Shown: one piece after another, positions 34,452-42,815 of the stretch | Layout: the number at the start of each line of letters is the position of its first letter | How positions within the stretch are numbered: position 1 is the stretch's first letter | NCBI GenBank assembly: GCA_944384505.1 | Contig: CALWTQ010000011.1 | Coordinates: forward strand, 1 to 64,000 | DNA length: 64,000 nt | Reading direction: 5' to 3' | From: an uncultured Mediterraneibacter sp. | GTDB taxonomy: Bacteria; Bacillota; Clostridia; Lachnospirales; Lachnospiraceae | Made by a program: the position numbers and the translations under genes | Notes under the pieces: generated by a model | Database searches by the model: none | The model's input: the letters and a program-made list of their open reading frames with translations, nothing else | What the model was told of the DNA's origin: nothing

Positions 34452-35744
34452 ATGTTTTGTAAAAAATGTGGAAAAGAAGTCGAGGATACTTGGAAAGTAT
34501 GCCCAAACTGCGGAGAGCCTATCATAAAGGAAACAACTGAATATGCGGAGCATACTCAAAAAGACGGAAAACAAGAGAATATGGGCAAAGAGAAAAAACC
34601 AATATTTAAAAGAATCTGGTTTTGGATCTTGCTTATTATCATTGCTGCTGTAATTGTTTCTGTATTAGGGAACTCTGGAGAATCTAAAGAAGAACCGCAG
34701 AAAAAAGAAGAAAAAGAGATACAGACCAATATGTCGGATTTAGATATGGAGGACTTCTTCGGGCAGAATGGAGTGCAGCTTGAAGAACTGGGATTTGAAA
34801 AAAATGAGGAAACTGGCGAGTATACAGCATTGGACGGAGCAGTATATGTAAGCTGTACAAACGATACGGTGGATGCTGTCATGCTGGAAGGCACAGGGGA
34901 AGATATGCCGGCATTTCATGGGGTAAAGACAGGCATGAGCCTGAACGAAGCAGAAGCACTGCTGGCAGAAACATATATGCCAGCAGGACAGACAGATAAC
35001 CGAACGGTATATCTAAATATGGATAAGGGTGTAAGTATTGGTTTAGAGACAAGTGAGGATGAAATTACACGGATTATTATTACAAAAATATCACAAGAGG
35101 AAATCTCCAGTTATATGCAGAGTATGTATGTATTTCCTGACAGTGATAAAAAATATTTATCTGAAGATGAGGTCCGCAGCGTAGAGGTGGACAAGCTGGC
35201 AATTGGCAGAAATGAAATCTTTGCAAGGCACGGCTACATATTTGGTGATGAAAACTATAAACAGTATTTTGAGAGTATGCCGTGGTATGAGGGAACGGTT
35301 CCAGCAGACCAATTTAATGCAGACGAAGTATTTAATGACTTTGAAAAGAAGAATGTGGAACTGATTAAAAAAGTGGAGGATGAAATAAACGGGGTTAATC
35401 AAGCAAGTAGCTTTATCGGCATGGATGGCTGGTACACATGTATTACGGGAAGCGAAGGTATTACCGGACACATTAATGTTCAGACAAATGGAGACGGAAC
35501 GGTAAACTTGACATTCAGAATATTAGAAATGTCCTATGATATATTATCAGTACAAGGGGTAGTTATTGACAATACTACAATACAAGCAGACTATTATGGA
35601 TACATAATTACATTGACATGGACTGATGCCGAAAATATGACGATTACAAAGCAGGGAGAACTTTCAGGTACAGATTCGGGAATCATTATGGATATAACAG
35701 ATAATCAGTCCTACTTAAGAACAGCAGAATTTAACCAATGGTAG
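34452..35744 (+). CDS. Zinc-ribbon, single-span membrane protein with YARHG domain
   Basis: About 430 aa. N-terminal zinc ribbon (CKKCGKEVEDTWKVCPNCGE), one transmembrane helix (about residues 52-70, FWILLIIIAAVIVSVLG), then an extracytoplasmic part. The YARHG domain is recognisable: AIGRNEIFARHGYIF and YFESMPWYEG. RBS GGAGG 8 nt upstream fixes the ATG. The zinc ribbon would face the cytoplasm and the YARHG domain the envelope. Last gene of the AT-rich cluster. Confidence 0.82.
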   Translation: MFCKKCGKEVEDTWKVCPNCGEPIIKETTEYAEHTQKDGKQENMGKEKKPIFKRIWFWILLIIIAAVIVSVLGNSGESKEEPQKKEEKEIQTNMSDLDMEDFFGQNGVQLEELGFEKNEETGEYTALDGAVYVSCTNDTVDAVMLEGTGEDMPAFHGVKTGMSLNEAEALLAETYMPAGQTDNRTVYLNMDKGVSIGLETSEDEITRIIITKISQEEISSYMQSMYVFPDSDKKYLSEDEVRSVEVDKLAIGRNEIFARHGYIFGDENYKQYFESMPWYEGTVPADQFNADEVFNDFEKKNVELIKKVEDEINGVNQASSFIGMDGWYTCITGSEGITGHINVQTNGDGTVNLTFRILEMSYDILSVQGVVIDNTTIQADYYGYIITLTWTDAENMTITKQGELSGTDSGIIMDITDNQSYLRTAEFNQW

Positions 35745-35877
35745 TAATAGAATGCTTACAGATAGGCAGGGAGAGCAATCTTCCTGCTTTTCTTTATGTA
35801 AAAATCCAAATTTTCAGCCGCATATTATCATAGTGAAACCAGAAAAATGATCAAAGAAAGAGAGGAGAAAAATTATT

Positions 35878-36126
35878 ATGTTTGACGGATTTGGATTATT
35901 TGGCACAGGGATAGGAACGGGATTCTTCGGGAAAGTGGAAGATCTGATGTTAGGGGCACAGTGCGCCGCCACTAATGCAAAAAATAAGTTGGAGGAGGTA
36001 AAGTATAGAGATAAAAAGAGGAAAACCCAGACGGAGGAATCCGAGTTTGAGACAGATAATGAGGAGCCTGAGATAGAGGAACAGGAGCCTGAGACAGACG
36101 AGGGGAACATAGAAAAGGTTCCATGA
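35878..36126 (+). CDS. Small hypothetical protein (82 aa), acidic tail
   Basis: Begins MFDGFGLFGTGIGTGFFGKV, a Gly/Phe-rich segment, then a short helix and a highly acidic repeat-like tail (EEPEIEEQEPETDE). RBS AGAGAGGAG. It lies between two hairpins (one near 35766, one at 36153), so it is probably its own unit. Function unknown. Confidence 0.6.
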   Translation: MFDGFGLFGTGIGTGFFGKVEDLMLGAQCAATNAKNKLEEVKYRDKKRKTQTEESEFETDNEEPEIEEQEPETDEGNIEKVP

Positions 36127-36152
36127 TTCAATGATATATTATGGCGAAATCT

Positions 36153-36178
36153 GGCAGAATCCAATTATTGGTTCTGCC
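36153..36178 (+). terminator. Rho-independent terminator
   Basis: GGCAGAA pairs with TTCTGCC and CCAA with TTGG, followed by TTATTTTATT. It closes the small gene upstream. Confidence 0.78.
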
Positions 36179-36218
36179 TTATTTTATTGCACAAATTTAT
36201 CAGGAGGGAGGCAGACTT

Positions 36219-36293
36219 ATGAGAGAAATCCAGATTGCGATCATCCTGCTTGGATGTGGGATCAAGCTGTTAGAAATAATTGCAGACGACTAA
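36219..36293 (+). CDS. Short hydrophobic peptide (24 aa)
   Basis: A good RBS (AGGAGGGAGG) 8 nt before ATG opens MREIQIAIILLGCGIKLLEI and stops after four more residues. It is a single hydrophobic helix with charged ends, like small membrane peptides common ahead of phage-type genes in Clostridia elements. Existence rests on the RBS and composition only. Confidence 0.45.
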   Translation: MREIQIAIILLGCGIKLLEIIADD

Positions 36294-36352
36294 CAGGGAA
36301 ATGAAGAGACAGGTTAAAACAGAAAGCGATTCAGAAAAAGGAGGAATTTATT

Positions 36353-37285
36353 ATGTCAGCAAATGTGGAAACAATGTTTTATGTAAGGAAAGCGCCGTGG
36401 CACGGGCTTGGCACAAGGGTAAATGAAGCACCAGATTCAGAAGGAGCACTGATCGCGGCAGGGCTGAACTGGAATGTGGTGCAGGAACCGATCTACACAC
36501 AGGAAGAGGAACTGATCGACGGCTATAAGGCGAATGTCCGGGATTCTGACCGGAGTGTGTTGGGCGTGGTGACAGACCGCTATAAGATCGTGCAGAACCG
36601 GGAGGCATTTGCCTTTACGGATGAACTCTTAGGCGAGGGCGTCCGTTACGAGACAGCCGGGAGTTTGCAGGGCGGCAGGAGAGTGTGGCTTCTGGCGCAT
36701 ATGCCCCATGAATATATCATTTCCGGGGAACATATCAGCCCGTATCTCCTGTTCTCCAACGCCCATGACGGGAGCGGCGCGATCAAGGTGGCTCTAACAC
36801 CGATCCGGGTAGTATGTCAGAATACCCTGAACCTTGCCCTGAATACGGCGAAGCGTTCCTGGTCTATGAACCATACCGGGAATATCGAGGGGAAGATGAA
36901 AGAAGCAAAGGATACTTTGTTTATGGCAGAGAAATATATGGACGAGCTAGGGAAAGAATTTGAAGTCCTGCGGAAGAAGAAACTGACGGATAAACAGGTT
37001 ATGGATTATATCGAGATCCTCCTGCCTGTGGAGGACGGTTCCACCCCTCAGCAGATACGGAACATGAAGCGGCTTCAGGAGGATATGAAGCGCCGCTATT
37101 TTGACGCCCCGGATTTACAGGATGTCGGGAACAATGCTTACCGCTTCATCAATGCAGTATCCGATTTCGCTACCCATTCACAGCCCCTTAGAAAGACGGC
37201 AAATTATAAAGAGAACCTGTTTGCCCGGACGGTAGAGGGGAATCCCCTGATTGATAAAGCATACCAGATGATGTGCGCAGCGTAA
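36353..37285 (+). CDS. DUF932 phage/plasmid-like protein
   Basis: 310 aa of the phage/plasmid-like protein family (TIGR03299/DUF932). Characteristic strings are APWHGLGTRVNEAPDSEGAL, VTDRYKIVQNREAFAFTDEL and PIRVVCQNTLNLAL. It is typically found with YqaJ and RecT genes as here, so a part in recombination or DNA processing is likely, though its biochemistry is not known. RBS AAGGAGG. GC content rises again relative to the preceding cluster. Confidence 0.9.
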   Translation: MSANVETMFYVRKAPWHGLGTRVNEAPDSEGALIAAGLNWNVVQEPIYTQEEELIDGYKANVRDSDRSVLGVVTDRYKIVQNREAFAFTDELLGEGVRYETAGSLQGGRRVWLLAHMPHEYIISGEHISPYLLFSNAHDGSGAIKVALTPIRVVCQNTLNLALNTAKRSWSMNHTGNIEGKMKEAKDTLFMAEKYMDELGKEFEVLRKKKLTDKQVMDYIEILLPVEDGSTPQQIRNMKRLQEDMKRRYFDAPDLQDVGNNAYRFINAVSDFATHSQPLRKTANYKENLFARTVEGNPLIDKAYQMMCAA

Positions 37286-37300
37286 GGAGATGAGCACAGC

Positions 37301-38227
37301 ATGAAAAAATTAGTCTCTACTTTGGGAATGGATGAAAAGACCTGGCTTACATACAGGAAGAGAGGAATCGGCGGTTCGGACGCCGGGGCAGTCTGCGGGC
37401 TGAACCCGTACCGCTCTGCAATGGAAGTATATCTGGATAAGACAACAACAGAGACAGAACAGATCAATAACGAAGCCATGCGTCAGGGCAGGGAATTTGA
37501 GGACTATGTGGCGAGACGGTTCATGGAGGCGGCAGGGAAAAAGGTGCGCCGCGCCAACGCCATGTTTTATCATGAGGAACATCCCTTTATGCTTGCAGAT
37601 GTGGACCGCATGGTAGTCGGGGAGAATGCCGGACTGGAGTGCAAAACGGCAAGCCCCTATCTGGTGGAACACTGGAAAGACGGGAAGATTCCCGTACACT
37701 ATGAATTACAGTGCCATCATTATATGGCGGTGACAGGGGCAGACTGCTGGTATATTGCCGTCCTGATCTATGGCAGGGAGTTCAAATGGAAGAGGATCGA
37801 CCGGGATGAAGAACTGATAACCTATCTGACGGACGTAGAGCAGGACTTCTGGGAGAACCATGTGCAGAAGAGCATTCTGCCAGATCCGGATGGCTCCAAG
37901 ATTGCGGACAGCGTGATCGCGCAGTATTACAGACAGTCTGTGCCGGAGAGCATCCCACTGACGGGATTTGATGAAAAGTTACAGCGCAGGCAGGAGCTTC
38001 TGGCGGTGATCGAGCGCATGGATACGGAGAAAAAGCAGATCGAGCAGGAGTTGAAACTGTATCTGGGAGAAGCGGAGCTTGCAGAGAATGAGCATTACCG
38101 GGTATCCTGGAAATCCGTGTGCAGTAACCGTCTGGACGAGAAACGCCTGAAGGAAGAACAGCCGGAGATTTATGAGAAATATCGGAAGGAGACGGTGAGC
38201 CGGAGGTTTCTGATTAAGGCGGCATAA
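37301..38227 (+). CDS. YqaJ-type viral recombinase / lambda exonuclease-like nuclease
   Basis: 308 aa. N-terminal motif RGIGGSDAGAVCGLNPYRS is the YqaJ signature. The PD-(D/E)xK nuclease core is visible as LADVDRMVVG followed by GLECKTAS (Asp...Glu-x-Lys), with QCHHYMAVTGADCWYIAVL downstream. It probably degrades double-stranded ends 5' to 3' so that the nearby RecT can anneal strands, as in phage and SXT-type recombination modules. The gene lies 16 nt after DUF932. Confidence 0.9.
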   Translation: MKKLVSTLGMDEKTWLTYRKRGIGGSDAGAVCGLNPYRSAMEVYLDKTTTETEQINNEAMRQGREFEDYVARRFMEAAGKKVRRANAMFYHEEHPFMLADVDRMVVGENAGLECKTASPYLVEHWKDGKIPVHYELQCHHYMAVTGADCWYIAVLIYGREFKWKRIDRDEELITYLTDVEQDFWENHVQKSILPDPDGSKIADSVIAQYYRQSVPESIPLTGFDEKLQRRQELLAVIERMDTEKKQIEQELKLYLGEAELAENEHYRVSWKSVCSNRLDEKRLKEEQPEIYEKYRKETVSRRFLIKAA

Positions 38228-38278
38228 ATTAAGTGAGGCGGGCGGCGGGGAATCCTGCCGCCTGTTGGAAAGGAGATC

Positions 38279-38338
38279 ATGAAGTTGAGGGAGCGGTTTT
38301 TATATTGGTTGATTAAAAAAGTGTGGGATGCATCTTGA
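38279..38338 (+). CDS. Very short basic peptide (19 aa), uncertain
   Basis: AAAGGAG 4-8 nt ahead of ATG opens MKLRERFLYWLIKKVWDAS and stop. It is an amphipathic basic helix in the 220-bp gap between yqaJ and the second MNT gene. A small inverted repeat (GGCGGC...GCCGCC) precedes it. It may be a leader peptide or chance. Confidence 0.3.
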   Translation: MKLRERFLYWLIKKVWDAS

Positions 38339-38449
38339 AATGGGATAAAGAATCTTGTCCTGAGATCAGAAAAAGGGCTATGAAAAGAAAAAGGGATTCG
38401 GTATAATACAGATAGAAGTCTGTAAATCAGAAAGTAAAGAGGTGATTGC

Positions 38450-38779
38450 ATGCCTAAGACTTTGGAACGGTTATTGCAGGAGTACCGGACAAAACTGCAA
38501 GATGTATCAGAAGAGCATATTAAAAAAGTCATTCTTTATGGTTCGTACGCCAGAGGGGATTTTAAAACAGATTCGGATATTGATATTATGATATTGGTAG
38601 ATTTAGACAAAAAAAGTTTAAAATCCTGTGAAGATAAGATATATGATCTGACATATGATTTTAATTCAGAGCATGATACAGAGATTATGCCGGTAGTTCA
38701 GAATGTGGATCATTTTAATTATTGGAAAAAGGCATATATGTTTTATAAAAATGTGGAGGAAGAGGGGGTAGTCCTGTGA
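38450..38779 (+). CDS. MNT-type nucleotidyltransferase (antitoxin, intact pair)
   Basis: 109 aa, homologous to the gene at 25488. Active-site signature: LYGSYARGDFKTDSDIDIMI, with GSYARGD and the Asp-x-Asp pair. The stop overlaps the start of the HEPN gene (TGATG), the usual arrangement of MNT/HEPN toxin-antitoxin pairs. RBS AAGAGG. It sits inside the recombination module between yqaJ and recT, as an insertion of a stability or defence cassette. Confidence 0.87.
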   Translation: MPKTLERLLQEYRTKLQDVSEEHIKKVILYGSYARGDFKTDSDIDIMILVDLDKKSLKSCEDKIYDLTYDFNSEHDTEIMPVVQNVDHFNYWKKAYMFYKNVEEEGVVL

Positions 38780-39279
38780 TGGAAGAAGCGCATAAAGGGA
38801 CTTTTGCTGATATGGCGCTATATAAAATAGAACGTGCAAAGGATGAATTAGATACAGCAAAGATTGTCCTGGAAGCTCAAAAATATAAGGCGGCAAATAA
38901 CAGGGCTTATTATGCTTGTTTTCATGCAATTACAGCAGTCCTGGCATTAGAACCAATCGCATTTAAAAAGCATAAAGATACTCTGGCATATTTTAATAAA
39001 AATTATGTACGGACTGAAATTTTCCCAAGAGAAATGGGACGTAAAATTTCAAAATTAGAGATTATCCGGCATAAAAGCGACTACGATGATTTTTATATTG
39101 CGAGTAAGGAGGAAGCGGCTGAACAGGTGACAACGGCAGAAACCCTAATTGATACGATAGAACGATATGTGGCAGAAAAAATACTGCTTTCAGAACTGGA
39201 AAAGGGAGAAACATCTGCCGAGGATGCAGGATGGCTTTCTCCAGAGGAATCAGAAGAAGAGATATCGGATGAATCGTAG
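38779..39279 (+). CDS. HEPN-domain protein (toxin of MNT/HEPN pair)
   Basis: 166 aa, all helical. The HEPN motif Arg-x6-His is in NNRAYYACFHAITAVLAL near residue 40, a likely RNase active site. Further strings are FKKHKDTLAYFNKNYV and RHKSDYDDFY. The C-terminal 25 residues are acidic (LSPEESEEEISDES). HEPN partners of MNT proteins are commonly RNase toxins. The intact copy here contrasts with the deleted one at 25816. The start is the ATG overlapping the MNT stop; a GTG one codon upstream is possible. Confidence 0.85.
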   Translation: MEEAHKGTFADMALYKIERAKDELDTAKIVLEAQKYKAANNRAYYACFHAITAVLALEPIAFKKHKDTLAYFNKNYVRTEIFPREMGRKISKLEIIRHKSDYDDFYIASKEEAAEQVTTAETLIDTIERYVAEKILLSELEKGETSAEDAGWLSPEESEEEISDES

Positions 39280-39416
39280 ACGGGAAGAATGGGTAACGTA
39301 AAATGTAGTCGTCAGCAGAGGTGTATCTGCTGAGAACGGGAAAAATAAATAAGATTCAAAGATTCACAAGGGGCAGGAACAATATCCTGTCTCTTTTTAT
39401 TTTGGAGGAAAAACAG

Positions 39417-40229
39417 ATGGCAGGAAGAACGACAAATGTAAAAGAAGAGCTTGCTAAGAAGGCAGAAGTGGCAAAGGGAGAAACAAAACTTAAGAAATCT
39501 ATGAGCATTGCGGATCTGATCAAAGCGATGGAGCCAGAGATCAAGAAAGCTCTGCCGGAGGTGATCACGCCGGAGCGGTTTACCCGGATGGCTTTGTCGG
39601 CATTAAATACAACACCGAAGTTACAGGAGTGTACCCAAATGAGTTTCCTTGCGGCGCTGATGAACGCCGCACAGCTTGGATTGGAACCGAACACGCCGCT
39701 TGGACAGGCATACCTGATACCATACAACAATAAGGGGACAATGGAGTGCCAGTTCCAGATCGGCTATAAAGGGCTGATCGATCTTGGCTACCGCAATCCG
39801 CAGATGCAGATCATCTCAGCCCATGCAGTCTATGAGAATGACGAGTTTGAGTATGAACTGGGGCTGAACCCGAAACTGGAACACCGCCCGACTTTGGGAG
39901 AGCGGGGAGAGGTGCGTCTCTTCTACGGGATGTTCAAGCTGACAAACGGGGGATTTGGATTCGAGGTTATGAGTAAGACGGCAATAGATGCTTTCGCAAA
40001 GGAATATTCCAAAGCCTTTGATTCATCATTCAGCCCGTGGAAAACAAATTATGAGGGCATGGCAAAAAAGACAGTCATTAAGCAGGCGTTAAAATATGCG
40101 CCTATCAAGGCGGATTTCAGGAGGGCGCTGTCAACGGACGAGACGATCAAGAATGAGATTGCTGAAAATATGGATGAGGTAAGCGCAGAAGATATTTTTG
40201 ACGCTGATTATACGGAAGAAAGCGCATAG
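39417..40229 (+). CDS. recT: RecT-family single-strand annealing protein
   Basis: 270 aa. Signatures of RecT: IADLIKAMEPEIKKALPEVI, then MSFLAALMNAAQLGLEPNTP, GQAYLIPYNN and FQIGYKGLIDLGYRN. Binds single strands and anneals homologous DNA. RBS TTGGAGG is 9 nt before this ATG; a start 32 codons upstream has no RBS. A hairpin with a T run (CAGGA...TCCTG, TTTTT) lies just upstream at 39375-39400 and may attenuate the gene. Partner nuclease is YqaJ two genes back. Confidence 0.92.
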   Translation: MAGRTTNVKEELAKKAEVAKGETKLKKSMSIADLIKAMEPEIKKALPEVITPERFTRMALSALNTTPKLQECTQMSFLAALMNAAQLGLEPNTPLGQAYLIPYNNKGTMECQFQIGYKGLIDLGYRNPQMQIISAHAVYENDEFEYELGLNPKLEHRPTLGERGEVRLFYGMFKLTNGGFGFEVMSKTAIDAFAKEYSKAFDSSFSPWKTNYEGMAKKTVIKQALKYAPIKADFRRALSTDETIKNEIAENMDEVSAEDIFDADYTEESA

Positions 40230-40247
40230 GAAGGAATGGAGCAGAGA

Positions 40248-41138
40248 ATGAAACATATGGACTATGATGAATTTAAAGAACGGCTGCTTGACGAACTCAG
40301 GGAGCGGCTGAGAAAATCGATCCGGGCAGAGATCATCCAGGTCAATAAGAATGGGGTTATAAGGGAAGCGGTCGGCATGGAAGAGGGGCTGAATGAGATG
40401 AAGCCACTTGTCTATGTAGAGAACCTTTATGACCAATATTGCATAGGGGCAGCTGTCTCTACCTGTGCTGGATTCGTAATGGGACTTTATAAAGCAATAC
40501 CAGAGTTCCACACAGAACAATATTTTGAAACATGGGAAGAGGTAAAACCAAAGATCACAATAAGGCTCGTAAACTGGGAGTGGAACCGGGATGAATTGAC
40601 AGAGATTCCTTATCGGAAATACCTTGACCTTGCAGTCTACTGCCGGATCATCTTGGGGAAAAACGAGAATGGAGTCATAAGCAATGTCGTCAGGAAGAGT
40701 ATGCTCCGATATTGGAAAATCAGTGAAAGTGAGCTATGGGAGACGGCAAAAGTCAATTTCCAGAGAGAGGAGTTCCTGATCCGGCATATAGATGATGAGA
40801 TTGGCTATCCGAAATGCTATCTGGATAAATTTGCCAATCTTTACGGAAAGAAGGACGAGACGTATGTCCTGACCAATGAATACCGGAATCACGGGGCGTC
40901 TGCGATGCTGAGACTGGACATTCTGGGGGAATTTGCTGAGAAGATGGACGGGGATCTTTTCATCCTGCCCAGTTCTTTAAATGAGGTTATCCTGCTTCCG
41001 GACCGTAAAGACAGAGATACAGATTTTTTAAGATCACTTGTCCAGAAGAATAACAGGAATTATGCAGTGGATGAAGAACTTTCTGAGAACCTGTATTATT
41101 ACAGACGGGATAAGAACCGGATTGGGGTTGTGCTATAA
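40248..41138 (+). CDS. DUF5688 family protein
   Basis: About 296 aa, starting MKHMDYDEFKERLLDELRER. The C-terminal part has YVLTNEYRNHGASAML, LFILPSSLNEVILLP and DEELSENLYYY, strings I associate with DUF5688 proteins that are frequent in Lachnospiraceae elements. Function unknown. The ATG chosen is 12 nt after AGGAAGG; an ATG at 40236 abuts that RBS. It lies directly behind recT. Confidence 0.75.
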   Translation: MKHMDYDEFKERLLDELRERLRKSIRAEIIQVNKNGVIREAVGMEEGLNEMKPLVYVENLYDQYCIGAAVSTCAGFVMGLYKAIPEFHTEQYFETWEEVKPKITIRLVNWEWNRDELTEIPYRKYLDLAVYCRIILGKNENGVISNVVRKSMLRYWKISESELWETAKVNFQREEFLIRHIDDEIGYPKCYLDKFANLYGKKDETYVLTNEYRNHGASAMLRLDILGEFAEKMDGDLFILPSSLNEVILLPDRKDRDTDFLRSLVQKNNRNYAVDEELSENLYYYRRDKNRIGVVL

Positions 41139-41242
41139 CCAGAAAGACAGAATAAGGGAAATTCTGACGAATAAGTTTTGCTGTAAAGAATAGAAAATCA
41201 TAGGGCTAATATGGTATACTTAGCAGGAATACATATAAAGAA

Positions 41243-41947
41243 ATGAATTTTCGGGGAGAACATTACGGAATCTCAAATAATAGTGTGTATGATGCAGAGA
41301 GAATATTGGAAATAAAGGAGATAATTGAGATGGCTCTTGAAAATAAACTGGGGATCACAGACTCGTCTGAACTTGCCCGTGAGGAAGAAAAATTCAGTAA
41401 AAAACGTGCGGCAGAACTTTTTGAAAATGGAATACTTGATAAACTGGAAGCAGGGAAATGGGCTTCATTAAAAGCAATTTATGCATATTTGTTTCAGGAT
41501 ATCTATACTTTTGCAGGCGAGGTCAGGACAGTTAATATTGCGAAAGGCAGCTTCCGCTTCGCGCCGCTTATGTATTTGGAAGCATCTCTCAAAAATATTG
41601 ATAAAATGCCACAGGACACGTTTGCTGAAATCGTAGAAAAATATGTCGAAATGAATATCGCACATCCTTTCCGGGAGGGCAATGGTCGCAGTATGCGTAT
41701 CTGGCTGGACTGCATCTTAAAAAAAGAACTTGGGAAAGTAATTGACTGGAGCAGAGTTGATAAAGAAGATTATCTGCTTGCCATGGAGCGGAGCCCGGTT
41801 AAGGACATTGAGATAAAATATTTATTGAAAAACGCCCTGACAGGTGAAATTGACAGCCGGGAAATGTATATGAAAGGGATCGACCATAGTTATTACTATG
41901 AAGGATACGTTATGTACAAGACGGAAGAAATCAGCAATAAGATGTAA
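41243..41947 (+). CDS. Fic-family protein
   Basis: 234 aa. The catalytic Fic motif is complete: HPFREGNGRSMRIWL (about residue 138), with KGSFRFAPLMYLEASL forming the flap region upstream. Fic enzymes usually transfer AMP from ATP to a hydroxyl on a target protein. Elements often carry them as toxins or stress modulators. No separate small antitoxin is visible beside it. An inhibitory (S/T)xxxE(G/N) helix is not obvious. Confidence 0.88.
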   Translation: MNFRGEHYGISNNSVYDAERILEIKEIIEMALENKLGITDSSELAREEEKFSKKRAAELFENGILDKLEAGKWASLKAIYAYLFQDIYTFAGEVRTVNIAKGSFRFAPLMYLEASLKNIDKMPQDTFAEIVEKYVEMNIAHPFREGNGRSMRIWLDCILKKELGKVIDWSRVDKEDYLLAMERSPVKDIEIKYLLKNALTGEIDSREMYMKGIDHSYYYEGYVMYKTEEISNKM

Positions 41948-42020
41948 GAGAACCTGAGACGGACAGCAGAGATCAGGATCTCGGAGATTGGATGGCCGGA
42001 ATATCGGGATGTGATTTTGA

Positions 42021-42047
42021 GGAGCACGAAAAGGTGTTCCTTTTTTT
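42021..42047 (+). terminator. Rho-independent terminator
   Basis: GGAGCAC pairs with GTGTTCC (one G-T pair) over a short A-rich loop, followed by seven T residues. It separates fic from the resolvase gene. Confidence 0.8.
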
Positions 42048-42088
42048 GTATGAAAATGTAAAGCGTTGAAAAGAGGTGAGAGGAAACT

Positions 42089-42709
42089 ATGGCACGGATT
42101 TTTGGCTATGCGCGGGTAAGCAGCCGGGAACAAAATCTGGACAGGCAGATAATGGCTCTGAAACAATATGTCAATGAAGAAAATATATTAACGGATAAAT
42201 CCAGCGGCAAAGATTTAGAACGTCCGGCTTATCAGGCACTTAAGGGGGCTTTGGGATTGCGGGAGGGCGATACGCTTGTCATTACGTCTTTAGATCGCCT
42301 TTCCAGAAACAAGACGGATATAAAGAATGAGCTGCAATGGTTTCAGCAGAAAAAAGTAAGGCTGAAAATACTTGATCTCCCGACGTCTCTGATCGAAGTG
42401 CCGGACGGACAGCAGTGGATCATTGATATGATACAGAATATTTTGATCGAGGTGTTGGCAAGTATCGCGGAACAGGAACGGCTGACGATCCGAAAAAGAC
42501 AGCAGGAGGGAATCAGGGCGGCAAAAGCAAAAGGAAAGCATCTCGGCAGACCAAGAGTCAGGATGCCGGATAATTTCTTTGAGGTATACAGCCGTTGGAA
42601 ACGTAAAGACATTACGGCGGTACAGGCAATGAGGGAATTGGAGTTGTCCGGCAGTACATTCTATCGGATGGTTCAGAAATTTGAAAATGCTGATTCAAAA
42701 AGTCAGTGA
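42089..42709 (+). CDS. Small serine recombinase (resolvase/invertase family)
   Basis: 206 aa. N-terminal catalytic domain with FGYARVSSREQNLDRQI (catalytic Ser near residue 10) and TSLDRLSRNKTDI. C-terminal helix-turn-helix with DITAVQAMRELELSGSTFYR. It resembles Tn3-type resolvases and plasmid multimer-resolution or inversion enzymes. Its sites are not identified. It may act on dimers of the circular form, or on the repeats near 44.5 kb. RBS GAGGTGAGAGG. Confidence 0.92.
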   Translation: MARIFGYARVSSREQNLDRQIMALKQYVNEENILTDKSSGKDLERPAYQALKGALGLREGDTLVITSLDRLSRNKTDIKNELQWFQQKKVRLKILDLPTSLIEVPDGQQWIIDMIQNILIEVLASIAEQERLTIRKRQQEGIRAAKAKGKHLGRPRVRMPDNFFEVYSRWKRKDITAVQAMRELELSGSTFYRMVQKFENADSKSQ

Positions 42710-42749
42710 GTTTTGGGATATGTGCCAGAAAATAAAAATGAGATTTTGA

Positions 42750-42781
42750 GACAGACCTGCATGGTGATCGGCAGGTCTGTC
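42750..42781. terminator. Perfect 11-bp hairpin between convergent genes
   Basis: GACAGACCTGC pairs exactly with GCAGGTCTGTC over a 10-nt loop. It sits between the resolvase and the convergent 520-aa gene, so it is probably bidirectional. Confidence 0.7.
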
Positions 42782-42815
42782 AAAAGGCAGAGGTTGTGAG
42801 AATAGAATACAGCAG

